From assembly GCF_001705515.1 (NCBI RefSeq), contig NZ_MDJS01000001.1:1178001-1242000 (forward strand): DNA of 64,000 nt, in the 5' to 3' direction. This DNA is from Mucilaginibacter sp. PPCGB 2223 (lineage in GTDB: Bacteria; Bacteroidota; Bacteroidia; Sphingobacteriales; Sphingobacteriaceae). The translations under genes were made by a program, and so were the position numbers. This document shows, piece by piece, positions 1 to 8,234 of the stretch. The notes below the pieces were generated by a model, which ran no database searches, was not told the origin of the DNA, and saw only the letters and a list, made by a program, of their open reading frames with translations. Each line of letters starts with the position of its first letter. The stretch's first letter is position 1.

Positions 1-387
1 GGTTACCATCGCGAACTGCAATTGTTAAAGGAGTTGCTTTTCCCGGCTTTCGCCGATATCAAAAACTGCCTGCACATGGCAACGTTTATGCTGGAGCACA
101 TTGAAGTAAAAAACAACATCTTAGACGACCCGAAATATGCATACCTGTTCAGTGTTGAAGAGGTTAACCGCCTGGTATTGAACGGTACGCCTTTCCGCGA
201 TGCGTACAAGCAGGTTGGCCTGGCTATTGAAAAGGGCGAATTTAAACCTGATCACCACATTAACCATACCCACGAGGGCAGCATCGGGAATTTAGGTAAC
301 GAGCAGATATCGAAAGCCATGCAGCAAATAGTAGGGCAATTTAATTTTGAGAAGGTTGAACAGGCTGTTAATGAATTAGTACGATAA
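1..387 (+). CDS. argH: Argininosuccinate lyase, C-terminal part (5' end outside window)
   Basis: The frame is open from base 1 and encodes the last 128 residues of a protein, beginning GYHRELQLLKELLFPAF and ending at TAA. This matches the C-terminal helical region of argininosuccinate lyase, where a GYHRDLQ-type segment is well conserved. The enzyme splits argininosuccinate into arginine and fumarate in the cytoplasm, the last step of arginine biosynthesis. The catalytic serine loop (GSSxMPxKxN) lies upstream of the window and cannot be checked. No other arg gene is visible here. The call rests on the C-terminal sequence alone. Confidence 0.85.
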   Translation, partial: GYHRELQLLKELLFPAFADIKNCLHMATFMLEHIEVKNNILDDPKYAYLFSVEEVNRLVLNGTPFRDAYKQVGLAIEKGEFKPDHHINHTHEGSIGNLGNEQISKAMQQIVGQFNFEKVEQAVNELVR

Positions 388-400
388 AATAAAGACCAAG

Positions 401-485
401 CGTCATTGTGCGAGGCACGAAGCAATCCCCGACTTACAGAGCCGCTCTGCATAGCATAGAGATCGCTTAGTGCCTCGCAATCACG
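401..485. repeat. Intergenic imperfect palindrome, family A
   Basis: The outer arms, from cgtcattgtgcgaggcacga on the left to tgcctcgcaatcacg on the right, are imperfect reverse complements (about 26 bp each, with one insertion and a few mismatches) around a roughly 30-bp loop. A second copy with the same arms lies at 34260-34358. It follows the argH stop and could fold as an RNA hairpin. It is not an insertion-sequence end that I can recognise. Confidence 0.7.
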
Positions 486-499
486 AAATAAATAAACCT

Positions 500-700
500 A
501 TGAACGGACAAAACCGCAACGATATTTATCCCGGCCTGGAAGTTGATATCATTTTAAAGAAAGATCAGCGCAGCGGCAAGCGTACCCGCGGGTTTGTAAA
601 AGATCTGCTTACGAGCGCTTCTTTCCACTCGCGCGGGATAAAGGTACGACTGGAAGACGGGCAGGTAGGCCGTGTTATCGAAATTATCGGCGAAGATTAA
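500..700 (+). CDS. ywbE: YwbE family protein
   Basis: A 66-residue basic protein starting MNGQNRNDIYPG and containing VDIILKKDQRSGKRTRGFVKD and a GIKVRLEDGQVGRV segment. This is the small, highly conserved YwbE (DUF2196) family, whose function is not established. An in-frame ATG at 470 would add ten residues, but those lie partly within the palindromic repeat, so the ATG at 500 is preferred. The stop codon abuts the ATG of the next gene at 701, which suggests co-transcription. Confidence 0.85.
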   Translation: MNGQNRNDIYPGLEVDIILKKDQRSGKRTRGFVKDLLTSASFHSRGIKVRLEDGQVGRVIEIIGED

Positions 701-1402
701 ATGACCAAAACAAAGGAAACCAGGGGCCCCGGCCTGTTAATGCGTTTGGATGCGCATCACCGCCTGATGATATCGTTAGGCGTTACTGCCATTGTGGTAG
801 CGCTACTGTGGAATAAAGTATCTGTTCCGGCATTGATCATGTTATCATGGGGAAGTTGCGCTTTAATGATCATTATACTTTGCTGGGCTATCATTTTGAC
901 AGCACATCCGCGCGAAATGCGGCAGATAGCCCGCTTGCGCGATTCGAACCGCTTTATTGTTCTGCTTTTCGTGATCGTGGCTTCATGCGTCAGCCTGTTC
1001 GCGGTTTTATTTTTATTGCTTAACCACGGCAAGGACGCCCAGCACGCTCACGTTACCAAACATGTCCTCATGTCTATCGGCTCGGTAGTGGTATCGTGGT
1101 TGATGCTGCACACCGTATTTACAATGAGCTACGCCCATATGTACTATACCCTGACGCCCGAAGCTGACGATCCTAAAGATGCCGTTATCGGCGGCCTCCA
1201 GTTTCCGGAAGAGAAGAATCCGGATTATCTCGATTTTGTGTATTTCTCGTTTGTAATCGGCATGACTTTCCAGGTATCCGACGTGGAAATATCATCCCGC
1301 GCTATCCGCCGGCTGGCGTTGCTGCATGCGTTGATATCCTTTGCATTTAATACCGCTATCGTTGCTTTGAGTATTAATGTGATTTCGGGGTTGATTGGAT
1401 AA
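701..1402 (+). CDS. DUF1345 membrane protein
   Basis: A 233-residue integral membrane protein. Five hydrophobic segments are visible, roughly at residues 22-42, 45-66, 82-105, 124-145 and 205-230. The segment YLDFVYFSFVIGMTFQVSDV near residue 178 and the downstream ALLHALISFAFNTAIVALSIN are typical of DUF1345. The function of the family is unknown. It starts on the base after the YwbE stop, so the two genes probably share an mRNA. Confidence 0.85.
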   Translation: MTKTKETRGPGLLMRLDAHHRLMISLGVTAIVVALLWNKVSVPALIMLSWGSCALMIIILCWAIILTAHPREMRQIARLRDSNRFIVLLFVIVASCVSLFAVLFLLLNHGKDAQHAHVTKHVLMSIGSVVVSWLMLHTVFTMSYAHMYYTLTPEADDPKDAVIGGLQFPEEKNPDYLDFVYFSFVIGMTFQVSDVEISSRAIRRLALLHALISFAFNTAIVALSINVISGLIG

Positions 1403-1477
1403 TTTATCTTCTATAACCGGTGATTTTAATTATAATTGTCGTTAGTTATATTATACTAATTAAATTTATTTGACGCT

Positions 1478-2458
1478 ATGATTAAACGCTACGCCCTTCT
1501 CCTGCTGTTATTGTTCTTCATCCACATAAAAACACAAGCTCAGGTTACCATTTTAGATACCAAAAAAATCGATCGCATTAAAAATGGTGTTACTTATGTA
1601 CTGGTAAACAGGTTGGATTTCTATGGTGCAAAAAAATATATGGAGGTTCTTAAGAAGAGCTGGACACTAACAAAGGAGCTGCGTTTCATGGCGGTTGACG
1701 ATTTTAGTAAGAATCTGTCGCCCGATGATAGCTTTTTAAGTTTACAAGCGACATTGATACGGATGCCTGTGGGCGCAACCTACTCAGAAAGCCTTAATTA
1801 TTACCTGGCATTTTGGACCTGTGACCCTGCTTACTTTAAGAAGGACAGGGAGCTCAAACTATCGGATGAGGAAATGATCGCAAAGATCGCCATATCCGTC
1901 GATCCTAAAGCGATAGTTGATGTGCCAGATTTCCGCCGCAATGCCAATAGCGTAAAACAAATCCTCGGTAGCATGGACTTTGATGGCAACAACCTGCTGT
2001 TTAATTGGGGGCCTGGCATGGTTAAAAACTACCTACAGCAAATGACGAGGCTGTTATTAGCCGGTAAAAAAATGAGCCTTGGTGATAACATAACCAACCC
2101 TGCCGAACTCGCAAAACTATCTACTGAAACGCTTTTTGTACCCAACACGGCGCTCATCAAGTTCAGGATCTTTTTCCCCGGAAAGAGCAACGAAGACAAG
2201 GAAGAAAATGACGCCGGCAGCATATTTGAAAAGTATGCCTACAATTATAAGGTACTGCTACAGGACGAATTGGACAAAAAAATTATTGAAAGCGACAAAC
2301 CTTTTTTTTACCTTCTATTTATAAAAGATAGCACAAACAAACTGGTGTGCGTCATCAATTCGCAAACGGGCGAAACCGTTTATTACAAAGGCACATCTAT
2401 TTCTTACAACTTAAAATCAGGCGATCTCAAAGATTTGTCTAAAGAAATCAGCAAGTAA
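1478..2458 (+). CDS. Secreted protein of unknown function
   Basis: A 326-residue protein with a clear Sec signal peptide: MIKR, a leucine-rich core, and a probable signal-peptidase I site after TQAQ around residue 22. There is no cysteine at the cleavage site, so it is not a lipoprotein. The mature part is mixed alpha/beta in character with many Lys and Asp residues, and I recognise no domain. It is preceded by about 75 bp of AT-rich DNA and is probably its own transcription unit. It ends three bases before the stop of the convergent DUF72 gene. Confidence 0.7.
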   Translation: MIKRYALLLLLLFFIHIKTQAQVTILDTKKIDRIKNGVTYVLVNRLDFYGAKKYMEVLKKSWTLTKELRFMAVDDFSKNLSPDDSFLSLQATLIRMPVGATYSESLNYYLAFWTCDPAYFKKDRELKLSDEEMIAKIAISVDPKAIVDVPDFRRNANSVKQILGSMDFDGNNLLFNWGPGMVKNYLQQMTRLLLAGKKMSLGDNITNPAELAKLSTETLFVPNTALIKFRIFFPGKSNEDKEENDAGSIFEKYAYNYKVLLQDELDKKIIESDKPFFYLLFIKDSTNKLVCVINSQTGETVYYKGTSISYNLKSGDLKDLSKEISK

Positions 2459-2461
2459 TTC

Positions 2462-3379
2462 TTAATCAAATAACCCTTTGTCCTTCTCAATAAAATGCGG
2501 GCGCATGATATTCAAGCCCAGCTCTTTATTCAATTCTTTAACCACATAATCCGCTAACTCGGGCGAGTAGCGCTCATCGTGCTGGTGCATAAAAAACCAA
2601 ACGGATTGTAAACCCTTTAAATGCCACTGTTTGATGCGCTGTACCCACTCGTCGCAACGCGAATAATCAGTCGGGTGCAAGCTGTTGCCCACAAAACGGA
2701 TAAAGGCATGGGGTGTGGGCAATTCCATGTGCACGCAATCGCGCCTGCCCGATGCATCGGTAATTACAGCGCCTATGCCCAGCTCTTTCAGCATACCGAA
2801 AAGCTCATCGCGGAAAGCTGTATTCGCAAACCACTCTTTATGGCGCACCTCAACGAAAACGGGCACATCCTTTGGCAGGTCGGCCAGGTATACTTTTAAC
2901 TCGGGTAAGCTTTTGGGCGTATAATTATCGCTCAACTGTAAAAATAAAGGGCCAAGCAGATCGCCAAAGGCCATAATGCCTTTGTAGAATTGCGTGGTGA
3001 CCTCGTGAGCGCCTTTTAACCTTTTGATATGCGTAATACTTTGTGAGAATTTGGGACAAAACTTGAAATGTGGATTGGGTAAAGCCTTTTCTTTCCACTT
3101 CCCGATGGTCGATTCGGGATAAATATTATAAAAGGTCGCGTTCAATTCGATACTATCAAAATGCTTTACGTATTCATCTAAAAAGTTGGCCTCTTTGGTT
3201 TTTTCGGGGTAAATTTTGCCCAGCCACTCCTTACGCCCCCACTTTGCACAGCCCACGTGCACTTCGAGCTGCTTTTTATGCCCGGCGGCTTTTAACGTGC
3301 CGGTAGTCAGTTCAGGGTCGGCAGGCAAGGTAAAATCAACCATTGCCAGCTCTTCGGGTGTAACACGTCCAAATTCCAT
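2462..3379 (-). CDS. DUF72 (YecE-like) protein
   Basis: A 305-residue cytoplasmic protein. VHVGCAKWGRKEWLGKIYP at about residues 41-59 and FDSIELNATFYNIY at about 74-87 are hallmark segments of DUF72, a TIM-barrel-like family of unknown activity. Later segments include FCPKFSQSITH, FVEVRHKEWF and VWFFMHQHDERYSPELA, also typical. The ATG at 3379 follows AT-rich sequence. The gene sits alone between the secreted protein and an MFS gene, with an imperfect palindrome separating it from the latter. Confidence 0.85.
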   Translation of the reverse strand: MEFGRVTPEELAMVDFTLPADPELTTGTLKAAGHKKQLEVHVGCAKWGRKEWLGKIYPEKTKEANFLDEYVKHFDSIELNATFYNIYPESTIGKWKEKALPNPHFKFCPKFSQSITHIKRLKGAHEVTTQFYKGIMAFGDLLGPLFLQLSDNYTPKSLPELKVYLADLPKDVPVFVEVRHKEWFANTAFRDELFGMLKELGIGAVITDASGRRDCVHMELPTPHAFIRFVGNSLHPTDYSRCDEWVQRIKQWHLKGLQSVWFFMHQHDERYSPELADYVVKELNKELGLNIMRPHFIEKDKGLFD

Positions 3380-3403
3380 AGTATTTTATTTAGTTAGATT
3401 TGC

Positions 3404-3474
3404 GATGTGAGATATTACATTTGAGATAACGACTGATTATTCTGTCTCAATACTCACGTCTAATATCTCAGATC
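3404..3474. repeat. Intergenic imperfect palindrome, family B
   Basis: Arms gatgtgagatatta (3404-3417) and taatatctcagatc (3461-3474) are reverse complements at 13 of 14 positions. A second inner pairing (ttgagat with gtctcaa) lengthens the stem. It lies directly after the stop of the leftward transporter gene, so it may act as a terminator-like or mRNA-stabilising hairpin. Confidence 0.6.
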
Positions 3475-4799
3475 TATTCTTCCATCTTTGAGTATTTCTT
3501 CGTATCGCCCATAAAAGCATATACAAATAACGATGCAAAGATACAGCCGGTAACATACCAGTAAAACCAGTCGGCATGGCCGTGTTCTTTAAACGATAAA
3601 GCGATATACTCGGCGCTGCCGCCAAATAATGATACCGCGATGGCGTAGGGAAAGCCTACGCCTAGCGCCCGAACATTTACCGGGAAGAGCTCGGCTTTAA
3701 CTACCGCGTTGATGGCTGTATACAATGTGGTAATGAGCAATGCTATCAGAATAAGCGCAAGGGCCATCCAAAAATCGTGCGTTTTACCTAAAGTGGTCAT
3801 GATGGGATAAGTTGTAATCGTACCTAATACGCCAAAAGCTATCAGCAGGGGCTTACGCCCTACTTTATCCGACAGTAATCCAAAAAGAGGCTGCGCCAGC
3901 ATAAACACAAACAAAGTTAAGGCTGATATCAAGGTTGCTTCATCCTTACTAAATTTGGATGTATTAACGAGGAACTTTTGCATGTAAGTGCTGAATGTGT
4001 AAAACGCAACCGTACCTCCCATGGTTAAACCGATAACCAACAGCACAGCTTTGGGATGTTCAAATAATGCTTCGATAGTGCCACGGGTTTTACCGGGTGT
4101 TGTTTCTCTGGTAAAAGATTCCGTCTCTGTTAAGCTACGCCTTAAATACATGGCCGATACTGCCAGCACGGCACCAATGGCAAACGGTATGCGCCATCCC
4201 CAGGCGTGCAATTGTGCCTGGGTTAAAAAGCATCGTTGTAAAAGCACCAATACGCCAAGCGCCAATAATTGGCCCATAATTAAGGTAACATACTGAAAAC
4301 TCGAATAATAACCTCTATGCTTTTTGGTAGCCATTTCGCTAAGATAAGTGGCGCTGGTACCATATTCGCCGCCCACGCTTATACCCTGCAATATACGGGC
4401 AAGTACCAGTACCAGCGGCGCTAAAATCCCTATCTGATTATACGAGGGTATAACCGCGATCAGTAACGAGCCTGCGCTCATGAGCAATACAGAAAAGGTC
4501 AATGCTGCTTTTCGCCCTTTACGGTCGGCATAAGTGCCCATCAACCAGCCGCCTACAGGCCGCATTAAAAAACCGATGGCAAATATGCCCGCGGTGTTCA
4601 GCAGTTGCGCCGTTTCGTTTTTCTCGGGGAAGAAAGCGCCTGCAAAATAGAGTGAAAACGCCGAATAGATATACCAATCGTACCACTCGACCAGGTTACC
4701 TATCGAGCCGCCAAATATGGATTTGAGCCTGTGGGCAGATTTTTCGGAGGATGTTGGATTAGGATCGGTCATATCAGATCGCATAACCGAAAGTAGCAT
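3474..4799 (-). CDS. MFS transporter, metabolite:H+ symporter (KgtP-like) family
   Basis: A 441-residue protein with about 12 hydrophobic segments. FGGSIGNLVEWYDWYIYSAF near residue 29 is the first-helix signature of the MHS subfamily (KgtP, ProP, ShiA), and GTYADRKGRK at about residue 107 and LLSDKVGRKP at about 311 are the two MFS loop motifs. ARILQGISVGGEYGTSATYL is also typical. Relatives import 2-oxoglutarate, proline/betaine or shikimate, and the substrate here cannot be told. ATGs at 4799 and 4772 are both possible; 4799 is preceded by the A-rich leader usual in this phylum. Confidence 0.85.
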   Translation of the reverse strand: MLLSVMRSDMTDPNPTSSEKSAHRLKSIFGGSIGNLVEWYDWYIYSAFSLYFAGAFFPEKNETAQLLNTAGIFAIGFLMRPVGGWLMGTYADRKGRKAALTFSVLLMSAGSLLIAVIPSYNQIGILAPLVLVLARILQGISVGGEYGTSATYLSEMATKKHRGYYSSFQYVTLIMGQLLALGVLVLLQRCFLTQAQLHAWGWRIPFAIGAVLAVSAMYLRRSLTETESFTRETTPGKTRGTIEALFEHPKAVLLVIGLTMGGTVAFYTFSTYMQKFLVNTSKFSKDEATLISALTLFVFMLAQPLFGLLSDKVGRKPLLIAFGVLGTITTYPIMTTLGKTHDFWMALALILIALLITTLYTAINAVVKAELFPVNVRALGVGFPYAIAVSLFGGSAEYIALSFKEHGHADWFYWYVTGCIFASLFVYAFMGDTKKYSKMEE

Positions 4800-4853
4800 T
4801 TTAATTTTTAAATGCTTAGCAGTTTATCAATGTATCCTTAAATTTAACAAGGG

Positions 4854-5276
4854 TTAATATTGCAGGTTGTGCTGCGCGAAGGTTTTTAACAGGTTAACAG
4901 CCGGGTGCTTCTGATCGTGATCTGTTAAAAAATCCCAGCGGAATGGATCAACAAAACCGTTGATATGCGAAAACTCTTCGGATGCCGGTTTAAACCCCAT
5001 CGACCAATCATGAAATGTCCGGCAGTCTTCCTTACCGCTTTTTAATTTGATCACACATTTCTGGATGTCATCAGATTGCAGGTCTTCAAACACCCGCTCC
5101 AATTGCTCTTCCTCTCCCTCCAGCGCCTGAAAAAAGGTACCCTTACTGTACAGCATCATACCGGTAATACCGCTACTGATGTATTGATAACGGGTATCTT
5201 CCAGCAGTTTTTTCAAATCATCGGCACTCAGCATCCGCGATGACGCGCTCACATAAATCAGGTAATTCATATCCAT
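4854..5276 (-). CDS. BLUF-domain protein with substituted flavin-site Asn
   Basis: A 140-residue protein with a BLUF domain over about residues 4-95. BLUF domains bind FAD and sense blue light. The key Tyr8 (LIYVSAS), Gln50 (GTFFQALEG), Trp91 and Met93 (DWSMGF) are at the same numbering as in the cyanobacterial BLUF protein Slr1694/PixD. The conserved flavin-contacting Asn32 is instead Tyr32 (RYQYISSGITG). A tail of about 45 residues follows, with no effector domain, so it would be a short PixD-type protein. Whether it still binds flavin is uncertain. ATG codons at residues 1 and 3 are both possible starts. Confidence 0.85.
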   Translation of the reverse strand: MDMNYLIYVSASSRMLSADDLKKLLEDTRYQYISSGITGMMLYSKGTFFQALEGEEEQLERVFEDLQSDDIQKCVIKLKSGKEDCRTFHDWSMGFKPASEEFSHINGFVDPFRWDFLTDHDQKHPAVNLLKTFAQHNLQY

Positions 5277-5340
5277 GTATTTATATACACGAATTTTATA
5301 CGGACGGATTTATGAAAGGTTGTGTAGAAGGATTATAATA

Positions 5341-6111
5341 TTATTTATGCTTTTTCAGTGCGCCTATGGCAGTTTGGGCCGCCTCGGATAACACCAGTTC
5401 GCCGCTGATGGCAGCACGCCCGGTTAATAAAGTATCCCATGTATCGGTACCATGCCAGAGGGTTTTTCGTAATGCAGATAACGCTTCAGGGTTCCACACA
5501 GCCATTTTAGATGCGGATGCTGCGATGGCTTTGTCCATTTCTCCGGTAGTTTCAAAAACTTCAGCAAAGAGGCCCCTCTCTTTTGCCCATTGCGCGGTAT
5601 AAAATTCGCCCGCATTTAAAGCCAGTTGCGAAAAAGCGCTCAAGCCCATTTTGCGGGTAACTGCGGGCTCAATTACAAACGGACCGATACCTATACTCAA
5701 TTCGCTTAGTTTAATGGAAGCATTTTCGGTAGCAAAACAATGATCGCATGCCGAGGCAATACCAATACCGCCACCGATAGCTTTGCCGTGTACGCGCCCA
5801 ATGATCATTTTTTGCGAAGTACGGCAGGCATTAATTACCTTGGCAAAACCCGAAAAGAACATCATACCTTGTTCGAGATTGGTGATCTGTAATAACTCAT
5901 CAAAATTGGCTCCCGCGCAAAAGGTACGGTCGCCATCACTTTTCAGGATGATGACATGGGTTAATGCATCAGCGCCTGCGGTTTGTATTGCCAATGCCAG
6001 CTCATCGAGCAAGGCCGCGGGTAACGAGTTTTGCGCCGGATGAAAGAAGGCGATAGTAGTGATCCCCTTTTCATCGGTATTGACATTAACGTAGCCTTTA
6101 GCTGGTTCCAT
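5341..6111 (-). CDS. Enoyl-CoA hydratase/isomerase (crotonase) family protein
   Basis: A 256-residue crotonase-fold protein. The oxyanion-hole segments are visible: FCAGANFDEL at about residue 65 and HGKAIGGGIGIASACDH at about 109-125. Of the two glutamates used by enoyl-CoA hydratases, the first (usually GGGxEL) is replaced by Gly in GGGIGIA, while the second remains in KLSELSIGIGP. It may therefore be an isomerase, thioesterase-like or otherwise altered member. Its start lies only four bases after the lutC stop, so it is probably the last gene of the lut operon. The substrate is unknown. Confidence 0.8.
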   Translation of the reverse strand: MEPAKGYVNVNTDEKGITTIAFFHPAQNSLPAALLDELALAIQTAGADALTHVIILKSDGDRTFCAGANFDELLQITNLEQGMMFFSGFAKVINACRTSQKMIIGRVHGKAIGGGIGIASACDHCFATENASIKLSELSIGIGPFVIEPAVTRKMGLSAFSQLALNAGEFYTAQWAKERGLFAEVFETTGEMDKAIAASASKMAVWNPEALSALRKTLWHGTDTWDTLLTGRAAISGELVLSEAAQTAIGALKKHK

Positions 6112-6115
6112 TGGT

Positions 6116-6721
6116 TTATCCGAGTATAAATACCGTCATGCTGCGGGGGCCATGCGCACCCAGTACAAGCGACTGCTCTATATCGGCAGTTTTTGACGGA
6201 CCGGCGATAAAGGTACCAAATCCGTAAGTAGTATTCCCAATTTTTTGATAAGCCTCGTGCATGGTAGGCACGATGCTACCGGCATTTACCACTACAGCCA
6301 GGTGCTGGCATATAAATGGCAATACCCGCTGTTTGATCAATTCTTCGGTAACCCAAACCGCTCCGTTTTCAGCAACCGCGAAGTGCGCGCTGGTAATAGT
6401 GAGTTCGATATCTTCCATCGTATGGGGGTCGATAGGTTCGCCGGCATAAAGCTGGCCGGCATCGCTCAGTTCTGCCAAAGTGGTAACCACGCGTTTACCG
6501 GTATCAAAATGTTCAGGCAATAGCTTTTTTATTTCATCAAAACCTTTCACCTTTAGTACCTTCCCGCCAATGGTAGTTAATACCGTGGTAAACTTTTCTT
6601 CAGGGTCTTCGGGGCCGCCTTTCAAAAAACTAATGTCCGGCACCGGTACCGATGCTGGCTGGTTTTGGGTGATGGCAGCTAATATTTTATCTCTGGACGC
6701 GTTCATTGGTTCATTGGTCAT
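6116..6721 (-). CDS. lutC: Lactate utilization protein C (LUD domain)
   Basis: A 201-residue protein of the LUD/YkgG family. The C-terminal GPSKTADIEQSLVLGAHGPR segment is the strongly conserved LutC signature, and NGAVWVTEEL at about residue 119 fits as well. LutA, LutB and LutC together form the iron-sulfur L-lactate dehydrogenase complex that oxidises lactate to pyruvate. The start is ambiguous: ATG at 6721 (MTNEPMN) lies inside a short intergenic repeat, and the in-frame ATG at 6706 is an alternative. It is third in the order lutA-lutB-lutC. Confidence 0.9.
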   Translation of the reverse strand: MTNEPMNASRDKILAAITQNQPASVPVPDISFLKGGPEDPEEKFTTVLTTIGGKVLKVKGFDEIKKLLPEHFDTGKRVVTTLAELSDAGQLYAGEPIDPHTMEDIELTITSAHFAVAENGAVWVTEELIKQRVLPFICQHLAVVVNAGSIVPTMHEAYQKIGNTTYGFGTFIAGPSKTADIEQSLVLGAHGPRSMTVFILG

Positions 6722-6734
6722 TAGTTCATTGGTC
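6702..6734. repeat. Short-period CATTGGT/CATTAGT repeat over the lutC start
   Basis: The stretch contains four spaced copies of the words cattggt or cattagt (ttcattggttcattggtc then attagttcattggtc). On the coding strand it reads as several closely spaced ATGs in two frames. Similar words lie at 8160-8190 (lutB start), 24026-24060 and 34513-34540. Confidence 0.55.
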
Positions 6735-6786
6735 CTTTACTGATGAACATGTTAATATTTTTACTCCTGACTTCCCGACTCAGGGC

Positions 6787-8166
6787 TCAAGACTTTTTTC
6801 TATTTTTACTATACCACTCCCCAAACGATTCCTTCGGCGGTTCGGGCATATCGCGTTGCTTGTACCAGGGATTCAGCTTGTTGTTAACTGCAAAAGGCAC
6901 ATGTTTCATAAACCAACGGCCGGCTTTGCCCCCGACATGATAAATGGTTGGCGATGACAGCGTTAAGGTCATTACCTGCATACCTGCTTTTTTGGTTTTG
7001 GTGGCATAACCGTTCTTCACAATTACCTGGCGCCATTTGTATAACTGATCGTGGATATCGATCTTAACCGGGCAAACGTTTGAGCACGATCCGCAGAGTG
7101 TCGACGCAAACGGCAGGTCGGCATATTTTTCCATATCAAGGTTTGGGGCCAGGATTGCTCCTATCGGTCCGGATATAGCATTATGGTAGCTATGCCCGCC
7201 ACTGCGGCGATAAACCGGGCAGGTGTTCATACAGGCCCCGCAACGGATACATTTTAACGAATTGCGGAATTCCTCGCGGCCCAGCTGTACACTGCGCCCG
7301 TTGTCTACAATCACAATATGCATTTCCTGACCAGGGCGAGGCTTACCGAAATGGCTCGAATAAGTGGTAATGGGCTGCCCTGTAGCACTTCGCGTGAGCA
7401 GGCGCAAAAACACGCTCAGGTGTTTCCTTTCGGGGATGATCTTTTCAAAACCCATGCTGGCAATGTGGACGTCAGCCAAATGCGCACCCATATCGGCATT
7501 ACCTTCATTAGTGCAAACTACAAATTCGCCGGTTTCGGCTATGGCGAAATTCACACCGGTTAAAGCAGCGCGGCGAGTTAAAAAGGTTTCGCGTAAATGA
7601 TGACGAGCCGTTTCGGTCAAGAACTGCGGGTCGGCGTTGCCGGCCGGTGTACCTAAGTATTGGTGAAAAAGCTCTCCTATCTCCTCTTTCTTTTTATGGA
7701 TACAGGGCAAAACAATGTGGCTCGGCGGCTCGTGTGCCAGCTGAACAATACGCTCGCCTAAGTCCGAATCTATCACATCTACGCCGTTCTCACCCAAATA
7801 TTCATTCAAATGGCATTCCTCTGTCAGCATCGATTTGCTTTTCACCATCCGGGTAACGCTATGCTTTTGCAGCAGGCTCAATACGATCTGGTTATGTTCT
7901 TTAGCATCGGCGGCCCAATGTACGGTAATACCATTTGCAATGGCATTAGCTTCAAACTGTTGCAGGTATGAGCTCATGTTCGAGAGCACATTGTGTTTTA
8001 TCCGAGATGCCGTTTCACGTAAATCTTCCCACTCAGGTAACTGGTGCACGGCTTTATCACGCTTGGCGCGGATCCACCACAGTGTTTCGTCGTGCCAGTT
8101 AACGCGGGCCTCGTCTTTATTAAAAATATCAGCTAAAGCCGAGTGATCTTTTGTTTCGTTAGTCAT
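6787..8166 (-). CDS. lutB: Lactate utilization protein B, iron-sulfur subunit
   Basis: A 459-residue protein with an N-terminal LUD domain and a C-terminal ferredoxin-like part. The two cluster motifs are CIRCGACMNTCPVYR near residue 305 and CGSCSNVCPVKID near residue 360, each expected to bind a [4Fe-4S] cluster. GVNFAIAETGEFVVCTNEGN is a typical LutB segment. It acts in the cytoplasm with LutA and LutC in lactate oxidation. Gaps of 65-68 bp filled with short repeats separate it from both lut neighbours. Confidence 0.93.
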   Translation of the reverse strand: MTNETKDHSALADIFNKDEARVNWHDETLWWIRAKRDKAVHQLPEWEDLRETASRIKHNVLSNMSSYLQQFEANAIANGITVHWAADAKEHNQIVLSLLQKHSVTRMVKSKSMLTEECHLNEYLGENGVDVIDSDLGERIVQLAHEPPSHIVLPCIHKKKEEIGELFHQYLGTPAGNADPQFLTETARHHLRETFLTRRAALTGVNFAIAETGEFVVCTNEGNADMGAHLADVHIASMGFEKIIPERKHLSVFLRLLTRSATGQPITTYSSHFGKPRPGQEMHIVIVDNGRSVQLGREEFRNSLKCIRCGACMNTCPVYRRSGGHSYHNAISGPIGAILAPNLDMEKYADLPFASTLCGSCSNVCPVKIDIHDQLYKWRQVIVKNGYATKTKKAGMQVMTLTLSSPTIYHVGGKAGRWFMKHVPFAVNNKLNPWYKQRDMPEPPKESFGEWYSKNRKKS

Positions 8167-8234
8167 TGATCATTGTGTCATTAGTCATCACTAATCGTTA
8201 TCAGGGTCTTGATTCTTGCTTCTTGCCTCTAATT

